NCBI RefSeq assembly: GCF_012273655.1
Contig: NZ_JAAWWP010000036.1
Coordinates: forward strand, 1-41,491
Source of the DNA: Streptomyces physcomitrii
Lineage (GTDB): Bacteria > Actinomycetota > Actinomycetes > Streptomycetales > Streptomycetaceae
Length of the DNA: 41,491 nucleotides
Direction: 5' to 3'
Position 1 is the first letter of the stretch. Each line of letters starts with the position of its first letter. The notes beneath the pieces were generated by a model. The model ran no database searches and was not told the DNA's origin. It saw only the letters and a program-made list of their open reading frames with translations. The translations under genes and the position numbers were made by a program. Shown piece after piece: positions 1 to 7,730 of this stretch.

Positions 1-127
1 TCATCGACTGGACCGAGACAGGAGCGTCCCCGCCCACCGCCACGGTACCCACCTGGATCTGGCGGCTCTTACGCCGCTCAGCCAGCCTGGTCGGAACGGA
101 CGGAATACCGAGAGAAACCGCGGTCAT
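1..127 (-). CDS. ispG: 4-hydroxy-3-methylbut-2-enyl diphosphate synthase, N-terminus only (cut by window edge)
   Basis: IspG (GcpE) is the Fe-S enzyme that converts MEcPP to HMBPP in the MEP isoprenoid pathway. Only the first 42 codons are present, read from the ATG whose complement is at 125-127. The peptide runs MTAVSLGIPS... and ends in VGGDAPVSVQSM, which matches the conserved IspG start (a basic RRKS stretch, then VG.V.VGG.AP..VQSM). The iron-sulfur cysteines lie outside the window. It is codirectional with rseP and dxr, the usual actinobacterial order dxr-rseP-ispG. A weak -10-like TAATCT (minus strand, 186-191) lies about 60 nt upstream, so ispG may have its own promoter as well as read-through. 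Confidence 0.9.
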   Translation of the reverse strand, partial: MTAVSLGIPSVPTRLAERRKSRQIQVGTVAVGGDAPVSVQSM

Positions 128-200
128 GTGCTGTGCAACCCCAAGGTCTGGATCGAGGTCCCGCATCAGCGGGCTGCGGCCTTTGAGATTACCCGCTGCA

Positions 201-230
201 CGGGCCCCGGCGAGCAGCCGCAGGGGCCCG
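201..230 (-). terminator. hairpin between rseP and ispG
   Basis: The 8-bp perfect arms CGGGCCCC (201-208) and GGGGCCCG (223-230) have a 14-nt loop and lie just after the rseP stop. There is no U-tract, as is common in Streptomyces. It could weaken read-through from rseP into ispG. Confidence 0.4.
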
Positions 231-247
231 GCGCGCGGGGGTACGGG

Positions 248-1552
248 TCAGGAGATGCGTACCGGGTTCACCAGGTCGGCGATGAGCACCAGGATCGTGA
301 AGCAGACGAAGATGCCCGCGACCACATAGGCGACCGGCATGAGCTTCGCCACGTCGAAGGGGCCCGGGTCGGGCCGCTTGAAGACGCGTGCCGTGTGGCG
401 GCGTACGGCCTCCCAGAGGGCGCCCGCGATATGGCCGCCGTCCAGCGGCAGCAGCGGGAGCATGTTGAACAGGAAGAGCGAGAGGTTGAAGCCCGCGACC
501 AGGAACAGCATCATCGCGATCTGGTTCTCCGGCGGGATGTCCAGGGTGAAGACCTCGCCGCCGACCCGGGCGGCGCCCACCACGCCCATCGGGGAGTCCT
601 GTTCGCGGTCCCCGTCGCCGAAGGCCGCGTCCCACAGGGCGGGGATCTTGGAGGGCAGCGCTATCAGCGACTCGACGCCGTTCTCCATCATGTCGCCCAT
701 GCGGTCCACGGAGTCCCCGAAGCCCTGCTGGACGATGCCGGAGGCGGGCGTGAAGCCGAGGAAGCCCGCGTAGACGTACTTGCCCTCGACGTAGCCGCCG
801 TTGCCGTCGGTCTTGCTCACCTGGTTGCGGATCAGGTGGGCCTGGAGCACCTGCTGCCTGCCGTCGCGCTCGACGGTGAGGGTGACGTCCTTGCCGGGGT
901 TGGCGCGGATCTCGTCCTGGAGGGTGCCCCAGTCGTCGACCTCGCGCCCGTCGAAGGCGACGATCTTGTCGCCCGCCTGGAGACCGGCGGCCTTGGCGGG
1001 GGCGGCGGCGTCGCCCTTCTGGCAGGTGGTGCGGTTCTCGCTCTGCTCGATGACGCAGTCGGAGACCTTGCCGACCGAGGTGGTCTGGGTCTGCACCCCG
1101 AAGGTCATCATCACGCCGAGGAAGATCGCGACGGCGAGGATCAGGTTCATGAAGGGGCCCGCGAACATCACGATCACGCGCTTCCAGGGCTTGCGCGTGT
1201 AGAAGAGGCGGCTCTCGTCGCCGGGCTGCAGTTCCTCGAAGGCGGCCGAGCGGGCGTCCTCGATCATGCCGCGCCAGGGCGAGGTGGAGCGGGCCTCCAT
1301 CCGGCCGTCGGGCCCCGGCGGGAACATGCCGATCATGCGGATGTAGCCGCCGAGCGGGATGGCCTTGACGCCGTACTCGGTGTCGCCCTTCTTGCGGGAG
1401 AAGACCGTCGGCCCGAAGCCGACCATGTACTGCGGCACCCGGATCCCGAACATCTTCGCCGTGGACAGGTGCCCCAGCTCGTGCCAGGCGATGGAGACGA
1501 GCAGGCCGATCGCGAAGACGACTATCCCGAGGATCATCATCAGTGCCGTCAT
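248..1552 (-). CDS. rseP: M50 site-2 (RseP/Rip1-type) intramembrane metalloprotease
   Basis: This zinc metalloprotease cleaves transmembrane anti-sigma factors or signal peptides within the membrane. The 434-aa protein begins with a hydrophobic helix that carries HELGH at residues 24-28. A PDZ domain lies mid-protein (around GLQAGDKIVAFDGREV), and the second catalytic motif LPLDGGH sits near residue 370, followed by two C-terminal membrane segments. This is the full bacterial RseP layout with a single PDZ domain, as in mycobacterial Rip1. The ATG overlaps the dxr stop by 4 bp (ATGA), so translation is probably coupled to dxr. Substrates cannot be read from the sequence; no anti-sigma gene is nearby. 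Confidence 0.93.
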   Translation of the reverse strand: MTALMMILGIVVFAIGLLVSIAWHELGHLSTAKMFGIRVPQYMVGFGPTVFSRKKGDTEYGVKAIPLGGYIRMIGMFPPGPDGRMEARSTSPWRGMIEDARSAAFEELQPGDESRLFYTRKPWKRVIVMFAGPFMNLILAVAIFLGVMMTFGVQTQTTSVGKVSDCVIEQSENRTTCQKGDAAAPAKAAGLQAGDKIVAFDGREVDDWGTLQDEIRANPGKDVTLTVERDGRQQVLQAHLIRNQVSKTDGNGGYVEGKYVYAGFLGFTPASGIVQQGFGDSVDRMGDMMENGVESLIALPSKIPALWDAAFGDGDREQDSPMGVVGAARVGGEVFTLDIPPENQIAMMLFLVAGFNLSLFLFNMLPLLPLDGGHIAGALWEAVRRHTARVFKRPDPGPFDVAKLMPVAYVVAGIFVCFTILVLIADLVNPVRIS

Positions 1553-2799
1553 ACGTGGTCCTCAGCAATCGCCTGCTCGGTCAGTTCGCGGGCCCGCGCC
1601 CGCGCCCAGGTCTCCGCTTCGAGGACGTCCCGGACGGTCAGGGAGGTTCCCGCGGCCGGTGCGCCGTGCTCGGCGACGACCTCGGTGACAGTCTCCATGA
1701 TGCCGTTGAAGGGCAGTGAGCCCTTCAGGAAGGCGTCCACGCACTCCTCGTTCGCCGCGTTGAACACCGCGGGCGCGGTGCCCCCCAGGGAGCCTACGTG
1801 CCGGGCGAGACCGACCGCGGGGAAGGCCTCGGTGTCCAGCGGGAAGAACTCCCAGGTCGAGGCGCGGCTCCAGTCGAAGGCGGGGGCGGCGTCGGGCACT
1901 CGCTGGGGCCAGCCGAGGCCGATGGCGATGGGGCCGCGCATATCGGGCGGGGTGGCCTGGGCGAGCGTGGAGCCGTCGGTGAACTCGACCATGGAGTGGA
2001 CGTACGACTGCGGGTGGACGACCACCTCGATCCGCTCGAAGGGGATGTCGTAGAGCAGGTGCGCCTCGATGACCTCCAGGCCCTTGTTGACCAGGGTCGC
2101 GGAGTTGACGGTGATGACCGGGCCCATCGCCCAGGTGGGGTGGGCGAGCGCGTCCTTCGGGGTGACATCGGCCAGTTCGGCCTTGCTGCGTCCGCGGAAG
2201 GGGCCCCCGGAGGCGGTGACCACGAGCTTGCGCACATCGGCCCGGGTCCCGGCGGCCAGCGCCTGGAAGAGGGCGGCGTGCTCGGAGTCGACGGGGATGA
2301 TCTGGCCGGGCTTGGCGAGGGCCTTGACCAGCGGCCCGCCGACGATCAGGGATTCCTTGTTGGCGAGCGCCAGGGTGCGGCCCGCCTCCAGGGCGGCCAG
2401 GGTCGGCGCGAGGCCGATGGAGCCGGTGATGCCGTTGAGCACCGTGTGGCAGGCGGAGGCGGCGAGTTCGGTGGCCGCCTCGGGCCCGGCGAGGATCTCG
2501 GGCAGCGGCTGACCGGCGTACCGCGCGGACAGCGCCTCGCGCAGCGCGGGTACGGCCTCCTCGCGGGCGACGGCGACGGTGCGCACCCGCAGCCGGTGGG
2601 CCTGCTCGGCGAGCAGGTCGACCCTGCCGCCCGCGGCCGAGAGCCCGGTGACCCGGAAGAGGTCGGGATTGCGCAGCACGAGGTCGATGGCCTGGGTGCC
2701 GATCGAGCCGGTCGAGCCGAGGATGACGATGTCCCGGTGTCCGTCCACGGGGTCGTAGACGAGATGCGGGTCCGCGAGTGAGGCAGGGCTGTCGCTCAT
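1549..2799 (-). CDS. dxr: 1-deoxy-D-xylulose 5-phosphate reductoisomerase
   Basis: Dxr converts DXP to MEP with NADPH, the committed step of the MEP pathway. The 416-aa protein has the NADPH-binding GSTGSIG at residues 28-34, the ANKESLIVGG motif and the substrate/metal motif VDSEHAALFQ, all canonical. The reading frame stays open far upstream, but the ATG at 2797-2799 is chosen because homology begins just after it and a -10-like CACAAT ends 6 nt before it, with no usable Shine-Dalgarno. The mRNA is therefore probably leaderless. It is followed with a 4-bp overlap by rseP. Confidence 0.95.
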   Translation of the reverse strand: MSDSPASLADPHLVYDPVDGHRDIVILGSTGSIGTQAIDLVLRNPDLFRVTGLSAAGGRVDLLAEQAHRLRVRTVAVAREEAVPALREALSARYAGQPLPEILAGPEAATELAASACHTVLNGITGSIGLAPTLAALEAGRTLALANKESLIVGGPLVKALAKPGQIIPVDSEHAALFQALAAGTRADVRKLVVTASGGPFRGRSKAELADVTPKDALAHPTWAMGPVITVNSATLVNKGLEVIEAHLLYDIPFERIEVVVHPQSYVHSMVEFTDGSTLAQATPPDMRGPIAIGLGWPQRVPDAAPAFDWSRASTWEFFPLDTEAFPAVGLARHVGSLGGTAPAVFNAANEECVDAFLKGSLPFNGIMETVTEVVAEHGAPAAGTSLTVRDVLEAETWARARARELTEQAIAEDHV

Positions 2800-2805
2800 G
2801 TCTCC

Positions 2806-2811
2806 ATTGTG
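2806..2811 (-). promoter_or_regulatory. -10-like hexamer for a leaderless dxr transcript
   Basis: The hexamer CACAAT on the minus strand is separated from the dxr ATG by exactly 6 nt (GGAGAC), which puts the predicted transcription start on or next to the A of ATG. The GGAG in this gap is too close (2 nt) to act as a normal ribosome binding site. No clear -35 is visible. Confidence 0.45.
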
Positions 2812-2848
2812 GCCGGTGGGTCGGCGCGCGGGGACAGCGCTCCCTGGG

Positions 2849-2868
2849 ATGTCACCCTTTCCTGACAT
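2849..2868. promoter_or_regulatory. perfect inverted repeat upstream of dxr (possible operator)
   Basis: ATGTCA (2849-2854) and TGACAT (2863-2868) are perfect arms around an 8-nt CCCTTTCC spacer. The repeat lies 50-69 nt upstream of the dxr start and just beyond the stop of the acetyltransferase gene. It is AT-rich for this genome and has operator-like symmetry; a weak terminator is the alternative. Confidence 0.4.
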
Positions 2869-2882
2869 TCGGCGGCACAGCT

Positions 2883-3728
2883 TCAGCCGGGGCCCGCGCC
2901 CTTCACCGCTCCCGCGCCCGGCGGTACGGGCCCTCGGCCGCCCGGAGTCCACACGTACGGGGTGGTCGTGGTCACCGCCGTCAGGCCGAGCCGGCCGAGG
3001 ATGGGGGCGCTGTCCTCGGAGGCGTCGACGTAGAGGTGGCGCACGCCGCGCTCGGCCGCGAGGCGGGCGCGGTGGGCGATCAGCGCGCGGTAGACGCCGC
3101 GGCCGCGCCAGGCGGCGAGCGTGGAGCCACCCCACAGCCCGCCGAAGTCGCTGCCGGGGTTCAGGACCAGCCAGGCGGCGCTGACCATCCGGTTCCCGGC
3201 CTCGGCGGCGAGTACGGCGATGCTCTCCGGACCGGCGGCGATCCGCCCGGCGAGGTCCTCGGCGAGCCAGCCGAAGTCCTCCTGCCACACCTCGCTCTGC
3301 AGGGCGGCGACGCGTTCCAGGTCGGCCCGGTCCTCGACCTGACGGATGCTCAGCTCGGGGCCGAGCCGCACGGTGGTGGCGGCGAGGGCCGCGGACTCGC
3401 CGATGACGACCGTCTCGCGCTCCTCGGGTACGAACCCGGCCGCCCGCAGCCGCTCGGGGAGGTCCTCCGGGAGGTCGTGCCCGCGGGTCTTCCACTCCAC
3501 GGCCTCGCCACGCGCGGCCCAGAACTCCCGCTGCCGGGCGATGAGTTCGTCGAGCGCCGCGCCGCGCAGGCCGAGGTCGCGGGGTCCGGTGATCAGGCCC
3601 CGGTGGCCGCCGGTGACCCGGGTGAGCGGGCCGTCGCAGGTCACCTCGCGGCCGGGGCCCGGGGTGCTGACGCCCCGCAGCCGGGCGTCGTAGGCGGCGC
3701 GGAGTTCTTCGATGAGTGCGTCGGTCAC
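2883..3728 (-). CDS. GNAT-family N-acetyltransferase
   Basis: This 281-aa protein is predicted to transfer an acetyl group from acetyl-CoA to an unknown amine. The GNAT core is in the C-terminal half: LSIRQVEDRADLERVAAL starts the fold, and GGSTLAAWRGRGVYRALI is motif A, with the R.GRG pyrophosphate loop for acetyl-CoA. The first ~125 residues are an actinobacterial extension without a clear domain. The GTG start has no well-spaced ribosome binding site; GACGGT ends 6 nt before it, so a leaderless mRNA is possible. It lies 55 bp downstream of the acyl-CoA dehydrogenase gene, with a hairpin between. The substrate is not predictable. Confidence 0.8.
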   Translation of the reverse strand: MTDALIEELRAAYDARLRGVSTPGPGREVTCDGPLTRVTGGHRGLITGPRDLGLRGAALDELIARQREFWAARGEAVEWKTRGHDLPEDLPERLRAAGFVPEERETVVIGESAALAATTVRLGPELSIRQVEDRADLERVAALQSEVWQEDFGWLAEDLAGRIAAGPESIAVLAAEAGNRMVSAAWLVLNPGSDFGGLWGGSTLAAWRGRGVYRALIAHRARLAAERGVRHLYVDASEDSAPILGRLGLTAVTTTTPYVWTPGGRGPVPPGAGAVKGAGPG

Positions 3729-3755
3729 GCCCTCACCGTCCGCGCCGCCCGCCCG

Positions 3756-3778
3756 GGGCGCAACGGGTTTTCGCGCCC
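3756..3778 (-). terminator. hairpin after the acyl-CoA dehydrogenase gene
   Basis: GGGCGC (3756-3761) and GCGCCC (3773-3778) flank an 11-nt loop directly after the dehydrogenase stop (3784), on the transcript's minus strand. It probably separates that transcript from the acetyltransferase gene. Confidence 0.45.
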
Positions 3779-3783
3779 TCCGC

Positions 3784-5751
3784 TCAGCGGACCTTGCGGT
3801 GGACGTTCTCCTTCTGGGAGGGGCCGGGGGTGGCGTCGGCGATCCAGGGGCCCTCGCCGCTGGGGTCGATCACGCCCTCCTCCAGCCAGGTGTAGGCGCC
3901 GCCCATCAGGGACTTGACGAGTTTGCCGTCGATGTCGTCGGTGTTGGTCCACAGCCGGGCGAAGAGCTCGTCGGTGCGGATCCGGGACTGGCGGCAGAAG
4001 ACGTCGGCGAGCTGGTAGGCCTCCTTGCCGTGCTCCCCGCGGCTGCGCAGGAGTTCGGCGCGTACGCAGGCGGCGCTCATCGCGAAGAGTTCGGCGCCGA
4101 TGTCCACCACCCGGCCGAGGAAGCCCTGTTTGGTCTCCATCCGGCCCTGCCAGCGGGACATGGCGTAGAAGGTGGAGCGGGCGAGCTTGCGGGAGGCGCG
4201 TTCCACGTACCGCAGGTGGTGCGCCAGGTCGGAGTGCCCGCTGGGGTGGAACTCCTGGTAGCTGCTGGGCAGTTGGCCGGGTCCCGCGACCAGCTTGGGC
4301 AGCCAGCGGGCGTAGAAGCCGCCCGCCCTGGCGCCCGCCTTCGCCTTGTCGCCGAGGCTCTTCTCCGGGTCGATGAGGTCGCCCGCGACCGAGAGGTGGG
4401 CGTCGACGGCCTCCCGGGCGATCAGCAGGTGCATGATCTCGGTGGAGCCCTCGAAGATGCGGTTGATCCGCAGGTCGCGCAGCAACTGCTCGGCGGGGAC
4501 GGCGCGTTCGCCGCGGGCCGCGAGGGACTCGGCGGTCTCGAAGCCGCGTCCGCCGCGGATCTGGACGAGTTCGTCGGCCATCAGACAGGCCATCTCGGAG
4601 CCGTAGAGCTTGGCGAGCGCGGCCTCGATGCGGATGTCGTTGCGGTCCTCGTCGGCCATCTGCGAGGAGAGGTCGAGGACGGCCTCCAGGGCGAAGGTGG
4701 TCGCGGCGAGGAAGGACAGCTTCGCGGAGACGGCCTCGTGCCGGGCCACCGGGCGGCCCCACTGCTCGCGCACCCCGGACCACTCGCGGGCGATCTTCAG
4801 GGCCCACTTGCCCGCCCCGGCGCACATCGCGGGCAGCGAGAGGCGTCCGGTGTTCAGCGTGGTCAGCGCGATCTTCAGTCCGGCGCCCTCGGGGCCGATG
4901 CGGTGGGCGGCCGGGACGCGCACCCGGTGGAAGCGGGTCACGCCGTTCTCCAGGCCGCGCAGGCCCATGAAGGCGTTGCGGTTCTCCACCGTGATGCCCT
5001 CGGAGTCGGCCTCGACCACGAAGGCGGTGATGCCGCCCTGGTGGCCCTCGGAGGCGGGCACCCGGGCCATCACCACCAGGAGGTCGGCGATGACGCCGTT
5101 GGTGGTCCACAGCTTCACCCCGTCCAGGAGGTAGCCGTCCTCGCCGTCGGGTTCGGCGGTGGTGGCGAGCCGGGCCGGGTCGGAGCCGACGTCCGGTTCG
5201 GTGAGCAGGAAGGCGGAGATGTCGGTGCGCGCGCAGCGCGGCAGGAAGGCCTGCTTCTGCTCCTCGGTGCCGAACATCTTCACCGGCTGCGGTACGCCGA
5301 TGGACTGGTGCGCCGAGAGCAGCGCGCCGACCGCGGGGCTGGCGGAGCCGACCAGGGCGAGCGCCTTGTTGTAGTAGACCTGGGTCAGGCCCAGGCCGCC
5401 GTACTCGGGCGAGATCTTCATGCCGAGGGCGCCGAGGTCCTTCAGGCCCGAGAGCACCTCGTCCGGGATGCGGGCCTCGCGCTCGATCCGGGCCGAGTCG
5501 ATCTTGGTCTCGCAGAACTCCCGCAGCTTGGCGAGGAAGGCCTCGCCGCGGCGGGCGTCCTCCTCGGCGGGTACCGGGTGCGGGTGCACCAGGTCGAGGC
5601 GGAAGCGGCCGAGGAAGAGCTCCTTGGCGAAACTGGGCTTGCGCCAGTCCGCCTCGCGGGCGGCCTCGGCCACCTCGCGCGCCTCCCGCTCGGTGACGGT
5701 CGGCCCGGTGGCGGACGTGGAGGGGGTAGGAGGTGTGGTTGCTGCGGTCAT
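3784..5751 (-). CDS. acyl-CoA dehydrogenase, long form
   Basis: This FAD flavoprotein catalyses the first oxidation of fatty-acyl-CoA beta-oxidation. At 655 aa it is much longer than classical ~380-aa enzymes and resembles the VLCAD/ACAD9-type architecture, with a C-terminal helical extension. Visible landmarks are LREFCETKID (N-terminal helical domain), the FAD/substrate-loop region AFLLTEPDVGSDPA, GVKLWTTNG, and GRGFETAES with ILRDLRINRIFEGSTEIM-like sequence, the usual C-terminal dehydrogenase signature. Shine-Dalgarno GAGGTG lies 8 nt before the ATG. It appears to be monocistronic. A direct repeat of CTACCCCGT lies in its promoter region. Chain-length specificity is unknown. Confidence 0.9.
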   Translation of the reverse strand: MTAATTPPTPSTSATGPTVTEREAREVAEAAREADWRKPSFAKELFLGRFRLDLVHPHPVPAEEDARRGEAFLAKLREFCETKIDSARIEREARIPDEVLSGLKDLGALGMKISPEYGGLGLTQVYYNKALALVGSASPAVGALLSAHQSIGVPQPVKMFGTEEQKQAFLPRCARTDISAFLLTEPDVGSDPARLATTAEPDGEDGYLLDGVKLWTTNGVIADLLVVMARVPASEGHQGGITAFVVEADSEGITVENRNAFMGLRGLENGVTRFHRVRVPAAHRIGPEGAGLKIALTTLNTGRLSLPAMCAGAGKWALKIAREWSGVREQWGRPVARHEAVSAKLSFLAATTFALEAVLDLSSQMADEDRNDIRIEAALAKLYGSEMACLMADELVQIRGGRGFETAESLAARGERAVPAEQLLRDLRINRIFEGSTEIMHLLIAREAVDAHLSVAGDLIDPEKSLGDKAKAGARAGGFYARWLPKLVAGPGQLPSSYQEFHPSGHSDLAHHLRYVERASRKLARSTFYAMSRWQGRMETKQGFLGRVVDIGAELFAMSAACVRAELLRSRGEHGKEAYQLADVFCRQSRIRTDELFARLWTNTDDIDGKLVKSLMGGAYTWLEEGVIDPSGEGPWIADATPGPSQKENVHRKVR

Positions 5752-5822
5752 GCTGGCTCACCTCGCCGCGAGTCGGCTGGCCGGGAGCGGGCCCGGAACG
5801 CGGCCGCTCTCCGCTGACGGTG

Positions 5823-5845
5823 CTACCCCGTCGTATCTACCCCGT
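5823..5845. promoter_or_regulatory. direct repeat in the acyl-CoA dehydrogenase promoter region
   Basis: CTACCCCGT occurs at 5823-5831 and again at 5837-5845 (14-bp period), reading ACGGGGTAG on the gene's strand, 72-94 nt upstream of the start codon. The TAG ends also resemble -10 elements, so this may be either overlapping promoters or a tandem regulator site. Confidence 0.35.
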
Positions 5846-5907
5846 GATGCCGGACCTCACCAGATTTGCCGGGGCGTTCGGCCGAGTGGCCCGCGCGGAA
5901 CAGGCGG

Positions 5908-5954
5908 CGACGGCGGCGGCCGGACTCCCGGGGGAGGTCCGGCCGCCGCCGTCG
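5908..5954 (-). terminator. strong hairpin terminator of the aldehyde dehydrogenase gene
   Basis: Perfect 18-bp arms CGACGGCGGCGGCCGGAC (5908-5925) and its complement (5937-5954) enclose an 11-nt loop, 24 nt beyond the stop at 5978. Confidence 0.8.
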
Positions 5955-5977
5955 TACGGGTCCGTGGGACCGCCTGC

Positions 5978-7441
5978 TCAGAGGTCGAGGCCCGTCAGGA
6001 CCATCACCCGCTCGTAGGTGTAGTCGTCCATGGCGAAGCGGACGCCCTCGCGTCCGACGCCGGACTGCTTCACGCCGCCGTAGGGCATCTGGTCGGCGCG
6101 GTAGGAGGGGACGTCGCCGATGATCACGCCGCCCACCTCCAGGGCGCGGTGGGCGCGGAAGGCGGCCTGCACGTCATGGGTGAACACCCCTGCCTGGAGG
6201 CCGTACTTGGAGTCGTTGACCGCGGCGAAGGCGGCCTCCTCGGAGTCGGCGGACTGGAGGGTGAGCACCGGTCCGAAGGCCTCCTCGCAGGAGAGGGTGA
6301 CCTCGGCGGGGACCTCGGCGAGCACGGTCGGGGCGTAGCCGGCGCCGTCCCGCTTGCCGCCGGTGAGCAGCTTCGCCCCGGCCGCGATGGCCTCCTCGAC
6401 CCAGCTCTCGACCCGCTTGGCGGCGTCCTCGCTGACCAGCGGGCCGACGTCGGTGGCGTCGTCCGCGGGGTCGCCGGTGACCTGGGCGGCGACCGCGGCC
6501 ACGATCCGGGGCACCAGGCGCTCGTAGAGCGAGGCGTCGGCGATGACGCGCTGCACGGAGATGCAGGACTGGCCGCCCTGGTAGTTGGCGAAGGCGGCGA
6601 TCCGGGTGGCCGCCCAGTCGAGGTCCTGCTCGCTCGCCCAGTCGCCGAGGACGACGGCGGCGCCGTTGCCGCCCAGCTCCAGGGTGCAGTGCTTGCGCGG
6701 CACCGAGTCCATGATCTGGAAGCCGACCTTGTCGGAGCCGGTGAAGGAGATGACCGGCAGCCGCTCGTCCTGGACCAGGGCGGGCATCCGCTCGTTGGGC
6801 ACCGGCAGCACCGACCAGGAGCCGGCGGGCAGTTCGGTCTCGGAGAGCAGTTCGCCGAGCAGCAGTCCGGACAGCGGGGTGGCGGGCGCGGGCTTGAGGA
6901 TGATCGGGGTGCCGACCGCGAGCGCGGGGGCGATCTTGTGCGCGCACAGGTTCAGCGGGAAGTTGAACGGGGCGATGCCGAGGACCACGCCCTTGGGGAA
7001 GCGGCGGGTGAAGGCGAGGCGTCCGGCGCCGCCCGCGTCGGTGTCCAGGCGCTGGGCCTCGCCGCCGTTGAACCGGCGGGCCTCCTCGGCGGCGAAGCGG
7101 AAGACCGACACGGCGCGGCCGACCTCGCCGCGGGCCCACTTCATCGGCTTGCCGTTCTCGGCGGAGATCAGCCGGGCGATCTCCTCGGTGCGCTCCACCA
7201 GGCGGCGCGAGACATGGTCCAGGGCCGCGGCCCGGACATGCGCCGGGGTGGCGGCGAACTCCTCGCGTACGGCGTAGGCGGCGGCGAGCGCCTCCTCGAC
7301 CTCGGCCTCGGTGGGCACGGCGGCCCGGCCGACGAGGCGGCCGTCCCAGGGGGAGGTCACCTCGAGGACGTCCTCGCCGGCGGTCCGGCGTCCGGCCAGC
7401 CAGAAGGCGTGGGTGGCTGCCTGGTTCTCCATCTCGGACAC
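5978..7441 (-). CDS. NAD(P)-dependent aldehyde dehydrogenase (succinate-semialdehyde/aminoaldehyde type candidate)
   Basis: ALDH-superfamily enzyme, 487 aa from the GTG at 7439-7441. That start is chosen because AGGA lies 8 nt before it; TTG at 7454-7456 and ATG at 7430-7432 are in-frame alternatives. The catalytic cysteine is in GGQSCISVQR, the general-base glutamate in TLELGGN, the cofactor-loop motif is PFNFPLNLCAHK, and the C-terminal signature is YGGVKQSGVGREG. It lies downstream of a PucR regulator gene (289-bp gap) and in the same region as gabT, so oxidation of an aldehyde from GABA or polyamine breakdown is a reasonable inference. The exact substrate cannot be read. A -10-like TACGGT (7582-7587, minus) would give a leader of about 130 nt. 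Confidence 0.88.
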   Translation of the reverse strand: MSEMENQAATHAFWLAGRRTAGEDVLEVTSPWDGRLVGRAAVPTEAEVEEALAAAYAVREEFAATPAHVRAAALDHVSRRLVERTEEIARLISAENGKPMKWARGEVGRAVSVFRFAAEEARRFNGGEAQRLDTDAGGAGRLAFTRRFPKGVVLGIAPFNFPLNLCAHKIAPALAVGTPIILKPAPATPLSGLLLGELLSETELPAGSWSVLPVPNERMPALVQDERLPVISFTGSDKVGFQIMDSVPRKHCTLELGGNGAAVVLGDWASEQDLDWAATRIAAFANYQGGQSCISVQRVIADASLYERLVPRIVAAVAAQVTGDPADDATDVGPLVSEDAAKRVESWVEEAIAAGAKLLTGGKRDGAGYAPTVLAEVPAEVTLSCEEAFGPVLTLQSADSEEAAFAAVNDSKYGLQAGVFTHDVQAAFRAHRALEVGGVIIGDVPSYRADQMPYGGVKQSGVGREGVRFAMDDYTYERVMVLTGLDL

Positions 7442-7730
7442 CGGCCCTTTCCTCAAGTCGTGGTGTCGGTCCGTCCTGCGGTCGGTCCGTGGTGCTGACG
7501 GTGCTGACGGTGCGTCGCGCCGGTCGTGCGGTGCTCGCGGTGCGCGCCGCCCGGCCCCGGGGGCGGGGCGGCTGTGCCTCCACCGTAGGGGCGCCGGGAA
7601 GTACGGGGGTTTGTCCTGTGCGTAGGAGTGGCCCCCGGCTCTTCGACGGATTGGCAGGGGCGCCCGGCGGGGGCGTACGCGGCGTACGCGCCCCAGGATC
7701 CCGGCGGCTCGGCCCCGGGCGGCCGGGCCG

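Noticed and set aside
128..2053. 641-aa plus-strand open frame across rseP and dxr
   Set aside because: It is the antisense of two clear genes; high-GC DNA leaves such frames open. The protein is a low-complexity Arg/Gly/Ala/Asp/Glu mix without domains.
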